From the NCBI GenBank assembly GCA_904398655.1, contig CAJFPF010000018.1, positions 1 to 50,315 on the forward strand: 50,315 bases of DNA, given 5' to 3'. Source of the DNA: an uncultured Anaerotruncus sp. (GTDB taxonomy: Bacteria > Bacillota > Clostridia > Oscillospirales > Ruminococcaceae). Below are positions 1-8,072 of the stretch, piece by piece; the stretch's first letter is position 1, and the number at the start of each line of letters is the position of its first letter. A program made the translations under genes and the position numbers. Under the pieces are notes generated by a model. It saw only the letters and a list, made by a program, of their open reading frames with translations. It was not told the origin of the DNA and did no database searches.

Positions 1-391
1 CAAACACGTCCGGGAAGGCCACGGGGACGGTGCCGAAGATGAGCAGGATGGCGTTGTTGATGGCCGTCTGGATGCCCACCGTGCTCAACAGCGCCGAGAT
101 GGGGGCGCCGTTGTGTTTCCGGATCGGCTCCAAAGCCAGCTTATCCATCAGCGCTCCCAAAAAGCCGGTGATGATGATGCTCACCAGCATGCCGATGAAA
201 AAGCCGGTGGGAGTGACCCGCCCCAAGAGGGTGGTCATGGTGAACAGCGAGATATACGCGCCCAACATGTAAAATGAACTGTGGGCGAAGTTTGTCAGCT
301 CCAACACGCCGTACACCATGTTGAAACCGATTGTCACCAGCGCATACGTGCTGCCGACAGTGATTCCGTTGATAATCTGTTGTAGAAACAT
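1..391 (-). CDS. livH: Branched-chain amino acid ABC transporter permease, LivH type (partial)
   Basis: Only the first 130 codons are in the window; the gene runs off the left edge. The protein starts MFLQQIINGITVGSTYAL and continues with a LivH-like stretch (GFNMVYGVLELTNFAHSSF), then hydrophobic segments and the cytoplasmic-loop-like LALEPIRKHNGAP. LivH is one of two inner-membrane permeases of high-affinity branched-chain amino acid (or urea/amide) importers of the HAAT family. The ATG at 391 has an AGGAGG-type ribosome site (complement of 396-402) and a strong promoter further upstream. The real substrate cannot be told, because the binding protein and ATPases are outside the window. Confidence 0.88.
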   Translation of the reverse strand, partial: MFLQQIINGITVGSTYALVTIGFNMVYGVLELTNFAHSSFYMLGAYISLFTMTTLLGRVTPTGFFIGMLVSIIITGFLGALMDKLALEPIRKHNGAPISALLSTVGIQTAINNAILLIFGTVPVAFPDVF

Positions 392-519
392 GCTGACCTC
401 CTTTTCCGACCATCCCCAGGGAACCATGGCCCGGCCGCGGTTCGCTTTGCATAAAATCCACTGCAAACCGCGGCGAAAATCATTGATATTGCCATACACC
501 TCGCGGTGGTTCGTTACTA

Positions 520-547
520 ATCATATCACAAAAGCTACGGTTGTCAA
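520..547 (-). promoter_or_regulatory. Sigma-A promoter of the livH-type gene
   Basis: On the minus strand, TTGACA (542-547) and TATGAT (520-525) are separated by 16 bp. The match to consensus is close, and it implies a leader of about 120 nt before the livH start at 391. Confidence 0.75.
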
Positions 548-756
548 TCCGTAATCATCGCCAGATACGGTCGCCCCAAATTGTGGATTTTTCCTATTTT
601 CAAAATTTCATGTTCTAATTTTTGGAGGCTTTAGATAGTTCTTCTCGGTTTAACATTAGCATTTTTCACAAATTTCATCTTTAAAAAATCCCTCCCTCCG
701 CTTCCATTTTCTCTTTTTCCCGATCAACTGCGGCAAACGAAACCTCGCCAACCCTA

Positions 757-785
757 TTGACTTCCCCCAGCACCTCTGATAAGAT
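757..785 (+). promoter_or_regulatory. Sigma-A promoter of the ProC-like gene
   Basis: TTGACT (757-762), a 17-bp spacer and TAAGAT (780-785), about 75 nt before the start codon at 860. Confidence 0.65.
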
Positions 786-859
786 CAAGGAAGCTCGTAA
801 TACTTCGCGTCAACCGATGTCCTACCTAGGAGCTTCATCCGCACAAGGAGGGAATCCAT

Positions 860-1984
860 ATGACAACCAAACCGAAACTTGTCATTCTGGGCATGGGCTT
901 TCTCATGAGCCATCTGAAGCCCTGCTACCACCACCTGTATGGGGAGGAGCTCTCCCCATACATCGCCGCCTCCACCCATTCGGCGCAAAAGGCCCCCCAG
1001 CGCGCCAAGGAGATGGGGTTCCCTGTGGTCTGCCAGGGGGAACTGGAGCTGCTCCAGGCCCAAAGGCCGGAGATCATCCTCTTCTCCCCCATCCCCACCG
1101 CCGCTCCCGATCTGGTGGAGCGGGTGGTGGCCCCTTACTACGCTGGCCTGCGTCAGATGGGGCAGCCCCTCCCCGATTTTTACGCCTTCCCCCCCACCCC
1201 CACGCCAGATTACTATCAGGACAAATTAGGGAAAGATGTCCATATTGTAAATATCTTGCCCAATATGGCCAATACCTTGGCCGGAAGGGACATCTCCCAG
1301 GAGGGCTATTCCCTGCTCACCTTCCCGGATGGAGCCCCCTGGCCTCAGGAGAACCTGGAGCGGCTGCGGGAGTTTTTGCGGCCGGTGGGGGGCACCATCG
1401 ACGTCCCCCTGCGCCACACCACCACCGTGCTGGGGTGCTATGTGTGCAGCCATGTGATCCAGGAGACCGCCCATACGGCGGCTGCCGCCCTCACCCACGC
1501 CGGCTTGCCCCTCTCCCACAGCCAGATGGCCAGCGCCATGCGGGCCCGGCTGCTCCAGGTGAGCGGCCGCCGGTTCCCCGACTCCCTGGAGTGCTTTTCC
1601 CAGGCGGCCGGCAGCGCCCAGCCCTTGGCGGAGGCGGTGCTTGACCGGTTTGTGGCGGGGATGCAGGCGTTTAACCGGGAGGCGGGCATCCCAGAGGAGC
1701 TGGGGAACCCCATCCTCTACTCCCAGACCGACATCTTCCTGCAGTCCGCCCAGCTGTTGGACTGGGAGGAGATCCAGGTGAACAACAGCCACCACGCCAC
1801 CAAAGGAGGAATCCTGGAGATGGCGCTGCACACCTTCCAGGAGGTGATGGAGCAGGGGCTGTTCCAACTGGCCGCCGCCTGCCGGGATGGACGGCCTACC
1901 CCGCAATTGGAGGAGTTCGTGGAGGCGGGCGCCCGGGAGATCTCCCGACGGGTGGCCGCCCATGGAGCCCGTTTGGCGGGCTGA
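860..1984 (+). CDS. Pyrroline-5-carboxylate reductase-like NADP-binding oxidoreductase
   Basis: The 374-residue protein starts with a beta strand and glycine turn (VILGMGFLMS, residues 8-17) like a Rossmann dinucleotide-binding fold. Around residue 130 it has INILPN-like VNILPNMANTLAG, and near residue 310 it has SHHATKGGILEMAL. Those two segments resemble the P-N and GG(T) signatures of the ProC/6-phosphogluconate dehydrogenase C-terminal-like superfamily. True ProC is about 270 residues, so this is a longer, divergent relative and its substrate is uncertain. The start is set by GGAGGG eight bases before ATG 860. It is a single-gene unit between its own promoter and the hairpin at 2007-2039. 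Confidence 0.6.
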   Translation: MTTKPKLVILGMGFLMSHLKPCYHHLYGEELSPYIAASTHSAQKAPQRAKEMGFPVVCQGELELLQAQRPEIILFSPIPTAAPDLVERVVAPYYAGLRQMGQPLPDFYAFPPTPTPDYYQDKLGKDVHIVNILPNMANTLAGRDISQEGYSLLTFPDGAPWPQENLERLREFLRPVGGTIDVPLRHTTTVLGCYVCSHVIQETAHTAAAALTHAGLPLSHSQMASAMRARLLQVSGRRFPDSLECFSQAAGSAQPLAEAVLDRFVAGMQAFNREAGIPEELGNPILYSQTDIFLQSAQLLDWEEIQVNNSHHATKGGILEMALHTFQEVMEQGLFQLAAACRDGRPTPQLEEFVEAGAREISRRVAAHGARLAG

Positions 1985-2006
1985 CCAGCCATCCTTAACC
2001 ATCCGA

Positions 2007-2039
2007 GGAGGAGCGCCCCCATGGACGCTCCTCCTTTTT
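2007..2039 (+). terminator. Intrinsic terminator after the ProC-like gene
   Basis: GGAGGAGCG (2007-2015) pairs with CGCTCCTCC (2026-2034) and is followed by five T residues. Confidence 0.85.
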
Positions 2040-2054
2040 GCGCCTTCAGCTCTC

Positions 2055-2083
2055 TTGACAGCCGCCTTTTGGCGCTGTAGGAT
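2055..2083 (+). promoter_or_regulatory. Sigma-A promoter of the EFR1 gene
   Basis: TTGACA (2055-2060), 17-bp spacer, TAGGAT (2078-2083), about 57 nt before ATG 2140. The spacer contains a small GCCGCC/GGCGC inverted repeat. Confidence 0.6.
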
Positions 2084-2139
2084 GGAAAAAAAGCCCTCCG
2101 CATGGGCTGGGCGGCCCGGCGGGGGAAGGAGGAGTTCCC

Positions 2140-2913
2140 ATGGAGATCAAACGTGTATTCGCGGCCTATTTCAGCCCCACCGGGGGCAGTGAGCGGTATG
2201 TCCGGGAGATCGCCCAGCGGCTGGATCCGGACTACCAGGCCATTGACCTGACCACTCCCGCTGGGCGGGGGGTGGAGCGGCGGTTCACTGCCCAGGATCT
2301 GGTGATCTTTGGGGCGCCGGTCTATGCGGGACGGCTGCCCAGTGTGGCGGGCGGCCTGTTCACCCACCTGAAAGGGGAGGGCACCCCCGCTGTCTTTACG
2401 GTGAGCTACGGCAACCGGGCGTTTGAGGACGCCCTGCTGGAGGAGCAGGACCTCTGCCAGGCCAACGGGTTTGTGGGGGTGGCAGGGTCCGCCTGGATTG
2501 CCCCCCACACCTTTTCCGACCGGATTGCCGCCGGAAGGCCCGACCAGGCAGACCTGGCCCAGGTGGACGCCTTTGTGGACCAGCTGCGCCGGGTTCTGGC
2601 GGCCCCTCAGGCGCCAGAGCTCCAACTGCCCGGCAACCACCCCTATCGCTCCACCTCCCCCATGCCGTTCCATCCCCAGGCTGGGGAGGGGTGTACCCGG
2701 TGCGGCCTATGCGCCAAAATCTGTCCGGCGGGGGCAATCCCCGAGGAGGACCCCCGCTCCACCGATCCGGAGGTCTGCATCGACTGCCTGGCCTGTGTGA
2801 AACGCTGCCCTGCCCACGCCCGAGGCGTCCAGGGCCCCGGGCTGGAGGCGGTACGGCAGAAGCTGGAGGGGATGCTCCTCGCCCAGCGGCAGGAACCCCA
2901 GTGGTTTTTCTGA
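2140..2913 (+). CDS. EFR1-family flavodoxin / 2x[4Fe-4S] ferredoxin fusion protein
   Basis: The 257-residue protein joins an N-terminal flavodoxin-like domain to a C-terminal bacterial ferredoxin. The flavodoxin part has the FMN phosphate-loop motif FSPTGGSERY at residues 11-20. Two classic cluster motifs follow: CTRCGLCAKIC-P near residue 186 and CIDCLACVKRC-P near residue 213. Such EFR1 proteins are cytosolic electron carriers in strict anaerobes; the redox partner is not known. The ATG at 2140 has GGAGG upstream. It is a monocistronic unit between its own promoter and the hairpins at about 2969-3048. Confidence 0.88.
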   Translation: MEIKRVFAAYFSPTGGSERYVREIAQRLDPDYQAIDLTTPAGRGVERRFTAQDLVIFGAPVYAGRLPSVAGGLFTHLKGEGTPAVFTVSYGNRAFEDALLEEQDLCQANGFVGVAGSAWIAPHTFSDRIAAGRPDQADLAQVDAFVDQLRRVLAAPQAPELQLPGNHPYRSTSPMPFHPQAGEGCTRCGLCAKICPAGAIPEEDPRSTDPEVCIDCLACVKRCPAHARGVQGPGLEAVRQKLEGMLLAQRQEPQWFF

Positions 2914-2968
2914 CGGCAGCCTGACAGAGGGAGCCGGGCTCCCACCGGCCCGATCGACAAAAGAACAA

Positions 2969-3000
2969 CGGGGCGTCAAAGCATCTGCTTTGACGCCCCG
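2969..3000 (-). terminator. Terminator between convergent genes
   Basis: A perfect 15-bp stem (2969-2983 with 2986-3000) with a 2-base gap. On the minus strand it is followed by a T-rich stretch (TTGTTCTTTTG), so it best serves the leftward beta-propeller gene; it may also stop the EFR1 transcript. Confidence 0.8.
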
Positions 3001-3011
3001 TCTCCTGTAAA

Positions 3012-3048
3012 AGAGCGCTCCGCCCGGCCCTGCCGGAAGGAGCGCTCT
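3012..3048 (-). terminator. Second hairpin downstream of the beta-propeller gene
   Basis: AGAGCGCTCC (3012-3021) pairs with GGAGCGCTCT (3039-3048). On the minus strand it is followed by TTTACAGG. It lies just after the stop codon at 3067 and before the stronger terminator at 2969-3000. Confidence 0.55.
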
Positions 3049-3066
3049 ATCGATCTGACGCCAGAA

Positions 3067-4071
3067 TCAGGCATCTTTGACCAGATGGATGTCGTTCTGA
3101 TCATAGTAGACCAGATAACCGCCCGCAAACAGGATGGGATCCCCGCCATCCGCCACCTTCTCCCGGTTTTTCCCGTTCCAGTCCACCCGGTAGAGGCCCC
3201 CCTCTTTTCCGCCGCAGTCATAATAGAGGAAGTTTTGGGAGCCGCGGATTCTGGAACCGATCGCGTTGGGCAGCGAGAAACAGGGTTTCAGCCGGCCGGT
3301 TTCGTCGGTGCGGTAGATTTGAACATCCTCCCCCCGGTCGGCCAGCCCTGTCCCCAGATCCGCCACCGCATAGGGGCTGGGAAGCCAGTCAATGGGGCGG
3401 CCGCTCATCCGCACCTTGCCGTTGCTGAGAACCCGGTACCAGATCCCGTCCGCCGGATAGAAGAGGGAATCGCCGTAGACCTCCGGCTCCCAATCCCCCT
3501 CCAGCTGGGCGATCTCCCGGGCTCCGGTGCCGTCCAGGGCAGAGTGATAGAGGGCATCCCCGTCCTGGGGACGGTAGCACAGGCTCTCCCCCACCAGTTC
3601 AAACCGTTCCACAGGCCCAACGTCCAGTTTGGACCGGCCGGAGCCGTCGGCCTGCATCCGATAGAGCTGCCCGCCCAGCAGATAGTAGAGCCAGCCGCTG
3701 CCCACCCGCAGGTTGGAGACCTTTTGCCCTGCGGCGCCGCCGGCGGGGAGCTTTTGCAGGCCGGCCCCGTTGCCGCCGCTGGTGTAGACCGCGTTCTGCC
3801 CGCTCCAGTAGAGCCGGCCGTCCTGCACCAGATATTCCTGCAAATCATAGGCTGTGTTTTTCGCCACCACCGTCTCCCGCGCCTGGGTCTGCAGGGAGAT
3901 CCGCTCGATCGGGCCCCGCACGGAGGTATAGACATAGCCCCCCTGGGATACGGTGGAGTAGTTCCCGTCAGGGAACGCCCGCTGGGCCGCCGTCCCCGCC
4001 GCAAAAGCCGGAGCGGAAGCAGTCGCCACGATCCCCAGCACCAGGGCCAGCGCCAAAATCTGCCTTTTCAT
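3067..4071 (-). CDS. Secreted DUF5050-like beta-propeller protein
   Basis: The 334-residue protein starts with a clear signal peptide (MKRQILALALVLGIVATA, cleavage near APAFA-AG). The mature part is a run of short repeats such as GGQLYRMQADGSGRSKL, DGRLYWSGQNAVY and GGLYRVDWNGKNREKV. These are typical of DUF5050 / YVTN-like propeller blades found in clostridial surface proteins. There is no cell-wall anchor, so it is probably secreted or loosely attached. The start at 4071 has AAAGGAG upstream; a longer in-frame start at 4134 would put the signal peptide inside the chain and is rejected. The function is unknown, perhaps ligand or protein binding. Confidence 0.72.
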   Translation of the reverse strand: MKRQILALALVLGIVATASAPAFAAGTAAQRAFPDGNYSTVSQGGYVYTSVRGPIERISLQTQARETVVAKNTAYDLQEYLVQDGRLYWSGQNAVYTSGGNGAGLQKLPAGGAAGQKVSNLRVGSGWLYYLLGGQLYRMQADGSGRSKLDVGPVERFELVGESLCYRPQDGDALYHSALDGTGAREIAQLEGDWEPEVYGDSLFYPADGIWYRVLSNGKVRMSGRPIDWLPSPYAVADLGTGLADRGEDVQIYRTDETGRLKPCFSLPNAIGSRIRGSQNFLYYDCGGKEGGLYRVDWNGKNREKVADGGDPILFAGGYLVYYDQNDIHLVKDA

Positions 4072-4135
4072 TGGAATACTCCTTTCTATAGACAAATCCT
4101 CTTGCGCATCTTTGAAAAACGGCCTTCCTAACACA

Positions 4136-4176
4136 AAACTAATATAAAATTTTTATTTTGTCAACAAATTTTTGTT
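4136..4176 (-). promoter_or_regulatory. Promoter and overlapping inverted repeat upstream of the beta-propeller gene
   Basis: On the minus strand TTGACA (4159-4164) stands 17 bp before a weak TAGTTT (4136-4141). An inverted repeat AACAAA-TT-TTTGTT (4163-4176) overlaps the -35 box. The Crp/Fnr gene ends only a few bases away, so this could be its operator, but that is inference. Confidence 0.45.
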
Positions 4177-4179
4177 GTT

Positions 4180-4878
4180 TTATCCCTGCCATTCGCCAGC
4201 TTTTTTCCCATCAGCTTCCAAGGCCTGGTCGGTGAGGGCGAATTGGTTTTTCCGGTAGGTAAGCAGCCCATCCTGGCGCATTTTGGAAAGCTCTTTGGAC
4301 AGGGCACTCCGGTCCACCCCCAGATAGTCCGCCAGCTGTTGGCGGGAGAAGGGGATCGCGAACCGGTTGCTCCCGTGCTCCACCGCCTGTTCGGACAGAT
4401 AGGAGAGCAGCCGGGCCCGGATGGAGCGGGAGGCGGTGTGCATCATGCGGGTGGACAGGTGCAGGTTCTTGCGCGCCAGGATCTGGAGCAGGTTTTGCAG
4501 CAGCCGGGTGTGGAATGGACAGGCCTTGGCGCAGGGCTCCAACAGCCGGGCGGCGGGGAGAAATAGAACGTCTGTGGGTTCGTTCGCCACCACGTCCACC
4601 AGCATCTCCCTTCCCGGAATGACCGCGTAGGCCTCCGCGAAAATCTCCCCAGGGCCCACATGCCCAAAGAGGTTGCTCCCACCCCAGTAGGAATGCGCCT
4701 CAATGTTTACGCCGCCCCTGAGGACCAGCCCCATATAGGCGGCGGGCTCCCCCGCATGGAGCAGCAGTTCCCCCCTGTCAAAGGATTTTCGGCGCGCGCC
4801 CAGGCAGGTGCATACCGATTGGATCTCCTCCTTTCGGATCCCTTGGAACAGCAGGACATCCGGAAGCGTTTTCTCCAT
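4180..4878 (-). CDS. Crp/Fnr-family transcriptional regulator
   Basis: The 232-residue protein has the standard layout. A cyclic-nucleotide-binding-like jelly roll (about residues 10-125) includes FDRGELLLHAGEPAAYMGLV and GPGEIFAEAYAV, and is followed by a dimer helix. A winged helix-turn-helix (about 170-215) reads SRQQLADYLGVDRSALSKEL. The N-terminus lacks the cysteine cluster of Fnr, so iron-sulfur oxygen sensing is unlikely. Cysteines at about residues 23-25 and 115-119 could matter, but the ligand is unknown. ATG 4878 follows a GGGGGT ribosome site. The gene sits between the GT8 gene upstream and the secreted propeller gene downstream. Confidence 0.9.
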   Translation of the reverse strand: MEKTLPDVLLFQGIRKEEIQSVCTCLGARRKSFDRGELLLHAGEPAAYMGLVLRGGVNIEAHSYWGGSNLFGHVGPGEIFAEAYAVIPGREMLVDVVANEPTDVLFLPAARLLEPCAKACPFHTRLLQNLLQILARKNLHLSTRMMHTASRSIRARLLSYLSEQAVEHGSNRFAIPFSRQQLADYLGVDRSALSKELSKMRQDGLLTYRKNQFALTDQALEADGKKAGEWQG

Positions 4879-4912
4879 GGGGAGACCCCCTTTCTGCAGA
4901 CAACAATGATAT

Positions 4913-4944
4913 GGTAAGGGCCGGCAAAGCGGCCGGCCCTTACC
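4913..4944 (-). terminator. Stem-loop between GT8 and the Crp/Fnr gene
   Basis: A perfect 13-bp stem (4913-4925 with 4932-4944) with a 6-base loop. On the minus strand it is followed by ATATCATTGTTGTC, only weakly T-rich. It could terminate GT8 transcripts or form a leader hairpin 35 nt before the Crp/Fnr start. Confidence 0.5.
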
Positions 4945-5152
4945 AGCTGGAGAGGCCGGCGGCCATCCGATTCCGTCTTGGCCCCATTTTTCGCCAAATG
5001 CCTGAGCCAGCCCGCCTGCTCAGACAGATTGACAGCCGGGAGGCGTTCCCCCGTTGGGAAATTGCAAAGCAGGCCCTCGGGCCGCGATTTCAGCGGCGGG
5101 CCACCTGCCGCCTTTTGTGCCCCTCGCCACCGTTTCGGGGCAGCATATACCT

Positions 5153-6004
5153 CTAAAATACCGCCCATTCCCCCCAGGCCCGGCGGGTCAACTGCAAATA
5201 GTGCTGATAGAGCAGCCCAAAGCGGTAAAAATAGCCGGGCTTCCAAGGCTTGGCTTTGCCGCAGAAGTGGAGGATGGCGGTGTGCCCCATCACCCAGGCC
5301 AAATCCTGCTCCCCGGAGCTGCGGAGCAGGTAATTGTTATAGTTGCGGGCGTCATAGTTCCAAACCGCATCGTCAAGGGGAAGGACTTCGTTTCCATAGA
5401 GGGCGTTGAGCAGGTCCTGGTCGGGGAGCAGCAGTTCCCGGGCGTGCTCCTGCACATAGGCAAACAGCCGGTCGGGCCGGACCCTGGCCCGGACGCGCTC
5501 CAGATCCATGAGCAGGACGCCGGAGTTATAGTAATCGTGCTCCACCCCAAGGCGCAGGCGGTTGACGTTGTTGGCCAGCTCGGTTTTGCCCGTATGGGCA
5601 GCGGCGGCAAACATCCTCCCCTCCAGCTCCAGCTCCCACAGAGGCCGCAGCGGATTGATCACCAGGATATCCGGATCCAGGTAGAGCACCCGTTCCACCT
5701 CCTTTGGCAGGAGTTGTCCAGCCAACAGCCGGTAATACATCTGCTTGGGATACTGCCGGGAGACGGGCGCGTTCTGGAACAGCCCATCCTCCACCGTCAC
5801 CGGGAAGAACCGTCCGCCCAGTTTTGCCCACCCCCGGGAGACCCGGTCCAGTTCTTCCCGAGGGATATCGCTGTGGAGCAGATAGAGGTCAAACGGTTCC
5901 CCGGGATTGTTCAGTGCCACTGAGGTCAACAGCACCTTCAATTGCGTCAGGTAATTTCGGTCCAACGCTACCAAAAGATTGATCGTTCCCATATTGCATG
6001 CCAT
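5153..6004 (-). CDS. Family 8 glycosyltransferase (GT8)
   Basis: The 283-residue protein carries the GT8 hallmarks in order: an N-terminal INLLVALDRNY nucleotide-sugar segment, LYLDPDILV (the DxD metal/UDP-sugar site, near residue 110), YYNSGVLLMDL, LPDQDLLN and the C-terminal ILHFCGKAKPW. GT8 enzymes are retaining UDP-sugar transferases; in Firmicutes many act on surface glycans or glycoproteins. The acceptor is not evident here. Two starts are possible: ATG 6004, where GAGG touches the start codon, and ATG 5992 (MGTINLLV), with a 12-base spacing. Its promoter is divergent from that of the LemA operon. Confidence 0.9.
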   Translation of the reverse strand: MACNMGTINLLVALDRNYLTQLKVLLTSVALNNPGEPFDLYLLHSDIPREELDRVSRGWAKLGGRFFPVTVEDGLFQNAPVSRQYPKQMYYRLLAGQLLPKEVERVLYLDPDILVINPLRPLWELELEGRMFAAAAHTGKTELANNVNRLRLGVEHDYYNSGVLLMDLERVRARVRPDRLFAYVQEHARELLLPDQDLLNALYGNEVLPLDDAVWNYDARNYNNYLLRSSGEQDLAWVMGHTAILHFCGKAKPWKPGYFYRFGLLYQHYLQLTRRAWGEWAVF

Positions 6005-6017
6005 CCTCGCTTTTGGT

Positions 6018-6084
6018 TCTGGGCCCCCGCCGCGGCCGGCGGCCGGTTCTCGGGGACAGGGTGTGGGGCGGGGGCCGGCCCAGA
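6018..6084 (-). other. GC-rich imperfect stem in the GT8 leader
   Basis: TCTGGGCCCCCGCC (6018-6031) can pair with 6067-6084, which is its complement apart from a 4-base CCGG bulge. It would fold in the GT8 mRNA leader just upstream of the start codon. Its meaning is unknown. Confidence 0.45.
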
Positions 6085-6108
6085 GGCTCCCCCGGCTTCT
6101 GTATGACT

Positions 6109-6137
6109 ATCATACCCGACGCCGTGGACGTTTACAA
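6109..6137 (-). promoter_or_regulatory. Sigma-A promoter of the GT8 gene
   Basis: Minus strand TTGTAA (6132-6137), 17-bp spacer, TATGAT (6109-6114). The leader is about 100 nt long. Confidence 0.7.
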
Positions 6138-6214
6138 GCAAAAAAGCAAGATTTTCCGCCCTCTCCAACGGGAATCCATTGTCCGGTATAGGGGACTTTT
6201 TCTCTATCGCACCC

Positions 6215-6244
6215 TTTACAAAACCTCGGGCCATGCCTTATAAT
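6215..6244 (+). promoter_or_regulatory. Sigma-A promoter of the LemA operon
   Basis: TTTACA (6215-6220), 18-bp spacer, TATAAT (6239-6244), about 78 nt before ATG 6322. Confidence 0.75.
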
Positions 6245-6321
6245 ATTTTGTGATGAATTCTTTCAAATTGGCGCAAAATGGTCCCAATCTGGGGGATCAG
6301 CAAAACGAGGAGGAACCGAAA

Positions 6322-7098
6322 ATGCTCTGGCTTGTAGTGGTGGCCCTATTGGCAGCCCTGATCGCCGGCTTTGTGGTAGCCTATAACCGGCTTCAACGCC
6401 TCTCGGTCAAGGTGGAGGAGGCCGGCTCCGACATTGATGTGGCCCTGGAAAAGCGGTACGACCTGCTCTCTGAGCAGCTGGCAGCGGTCAAAAAGTACCT
6501 CTCCCATGAGCATGAGACCCTCACCGGGGTCACCGGCCTGCGCAGCGGGACGGCCGGGGAGAACCGCCGTCTCAACCAGCAGGAGGCCCTGTCGGCGGAG
6601 ACCGTGCGCACCATCGACCGGGAGCTGGATCGCCAAAGCCAACAGATGGCCCAGATCCGCCGCCAGCTGGACCGAGGGGACCTGCGGCGGGTGCGGGGAC
6701 GGCGCGGCCGGGAACAGCTCCAACAGCGGCGGGCCCAGACCCAGGCCCAACTGGACCAGGCCTCCGGACAACGGGGGGACACCTTGGGCCAGAAGATCGG
6801 CGCCCTAGCCACCGCCCACCGGGATCTGGCAGGTGTGAGCGCCGGCATCGACGCCCTCTGCGAGCAGTACCCCCTGCTCAACTCCTGGATCTCCATGGAC
6901 CAGTTCCAGCGGGCGGTCTTTAACTCGGAGGAGCATCTCCAGGCGGCCCGGCGGCTTTACAACGCCAACGTCTCCCTCTATAACCAGACGGTGCGCACCC
7001 TGCCCTGGGCGGTGGTGGCCTCCCTCTGCCACCTGGAACCGGCCGCCTTCTACGAGGTGGAGGAGCAGAAGCGCTCCTTCCAGGCCAATTTTGACTGA
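6322..7098 (+). CDS. LemA family membrane-anchored protein
   Basis: The 258-residue protein begins with one transmembrane helix (MLWLVVVALLAALIAGFVV) followed by the LemA signature (AYNRLQRLSVKVEEAGSDI, then DVALEKRYDLL). The rest is mostly charged and helical, with a long Gln/Arg-rich middle (about residues 90-165), making it longer than the usual LemA of about 185 residues. LemA proteins are short-tail membrane proteins with a four-helix cytoplasmic or extracytoplasmic domain and no proven biochemical role. ATG 6322 is chosen because GAGGAGG lies nine bases upstream; the earlier in-frame ATG at 6250 lacks one. It is first in an operon with DUF3137 and Sel1 genes. Confidence 0.85.
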   Translation: MLWLVVVALLAALIAGFVVAYNRLQRLSVKVEEAGSDIDVALEKRYDLLSEQLAAVKKYLSHEHETLTGVTGLRSGTAGENRRLNQQEALSAETVRTIDRELDRQSQQMAQIRRQLDRGDLRRVRGRRGREQLQQRRAQTQAQLDQASGQRGDTLGQKIGALATAHRDLAGVSAGIDALCEQYPLLNSWISMDQFQRAVFNSEEHLQAARRLYNANVSLYNQTVRTLPWAVVASLCHLEPAAFYEVEEQKRSFQANFD

Positions 7099-7112
7099 GG
7101 GGGATGGTTGGG

Positions 7113-8048
7113 ATGACCGATCAAGAACTGGAAAAGCTGCAAAAAAAGGCCCATGTTCGCTTCCGGCTCCTGTATGTGTTCACCGGGGCGGTATATCTGG
7201 CGCTCCTGGCGTTCTGCATCTGGTATGTGCGGGAGGCGCAGGCCGGGGAACCTTTGGTGAACCGGATTGCCTTTGTGGTGATTGGGCCGGCGGTGGCGGC
7301 CCTTGCCTGCGCCTGCCCCTTTCACTTTCTGGTTGTACGCCAGGCGCACCAGCGGTTTAGCCTGGCGTACAAAAACCGCTATGTGCTCCCCACCCTGGAG
7401 GGCACCGGCTATTTTGAGGATCTTCACTATCAGCCCAAGGGCGGCCTCTCTTACAACGAGATCCGAGACAGCGGGGTGGTGGCCTGCGGGGAGTATAAAT
7501 ATTATGAGACGGAGGACCTGCTCACCGGCCGCTACCAGGGGATCCCCTTCCTCTACGGGGATGTAAAAACCCAGTACCTGCGGCGCAAGGCAAAGCGCAA
7601 CGAAATCCGCACCCTCTTCCAAGGACAGGTGATGCGGTTTTCCGCCCAGGGACGGAGCAAGCGCAGCTTCGGGCATCTGCAAATTTTTGAGAAGGAGTTC
7701 CTCTCCGATCTGCGGGGCTGGACCGCCTCCAACAGGATCGAAACGGAGGACGAGGCCTTCAACCGCCGGTTCCAGGTCTATGCCGCCGACAGCCACAACG
7801 CCTTCTACATCCTCACCCCCCAGATGCTCCAACAGATCACCCGTCTGGCCGACCTGCTGAAGGATCAGGTCGCCATCACCTTCACCGGCTCGTCGCTGTA
7901 TGTGGCTGTCTCCCGCACCCGCAGCGCCTTCGAGCCCCATGTGGACGAACCGGTTGCCCAGCAGCGCCAGTACATCCTGGAGGATGTGGAGCTGATGCGC
8001 CAGGCGGGGGACCTGTTGATCCTGGAGCTGGAAACCACCCAGGTCTGA
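7113..8048 (+). CDS. DUF3137 family membrane protein
   Basis: The 311-residue protein has two hydrophobic helices near the N-terminus (about residues 20-42 and 52-75) and then a soluble domain with KPKGGLSYNEIRDSG-like and EYKYYETEDLLTGRYQGIPF segments. This is the pattern of DUF3137, a family that commonly sits beside LemA. No enzymatic motif is visible. The start is ATG 7113 with GAGGGGG nine bases upstream; the in-frame ATG at 7104 is too close to the ribosome site. Only 14 bases separate it from lemA. The next gene follows 24 bases later. Confidence 0.8.
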   Translation: MTDQELEKLQKKAHVRFRLLYVFTGAVYLALLAFCIWYVREAQAGEPLVNRIAFVVIGPAVAALACACPFHFLVVRQAHQRFSLAYKNRYVLPTLEGTGYFEDLHYQPKGGLSYNEIRDSGVVACGEYKYYETEDLLTGRYQGIPFLYGDVKTQYLRRKAKRNEIRTLFQGQVMRFSAQGRSKRSFGHLQIFEKEFLSDLRGWTASNRIETEDEAFNRRFQVYAADSHNAFYILTPQMLQQITRLADLLKDQVAITFTGSSLYVAVSRTRSAFEPHVDEPVAQQRQYILEDVELMRQAGDLLILELETTQV

Positions 8049-8072
8049 CCAAAGAAAAAGGAGTTTTTGAAG

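Larger units (their letters stand above)
392..859. other. Divergent intergenic region between livH and the ProC-like gene
   Basis: This 468-base gap holds the two back-to-back promoters listed separately (520-547 minus, 757-785 plus). The AT-rich middle, about 575-720, shows no credible ORF. I saw no clear riboswitch or operator palindrome. Confidence 0.6.
6005..6321. other. Divergent intergenic region between GT8 and the LemA operon
   Basis: This 317-base gap holds the GT8 leader stem (6018-6084) and one good promoter for each direction (6109-6137 minus, 6215-6244 plus). I saw no additional gene. Confidence 0.6.

Noticed and set aside
3085..4131. 348-codon open frame on the plus strand
   Set aside because: Antisense of the secreted propeller protein, whose signal peptide and ribosome site are convincing.
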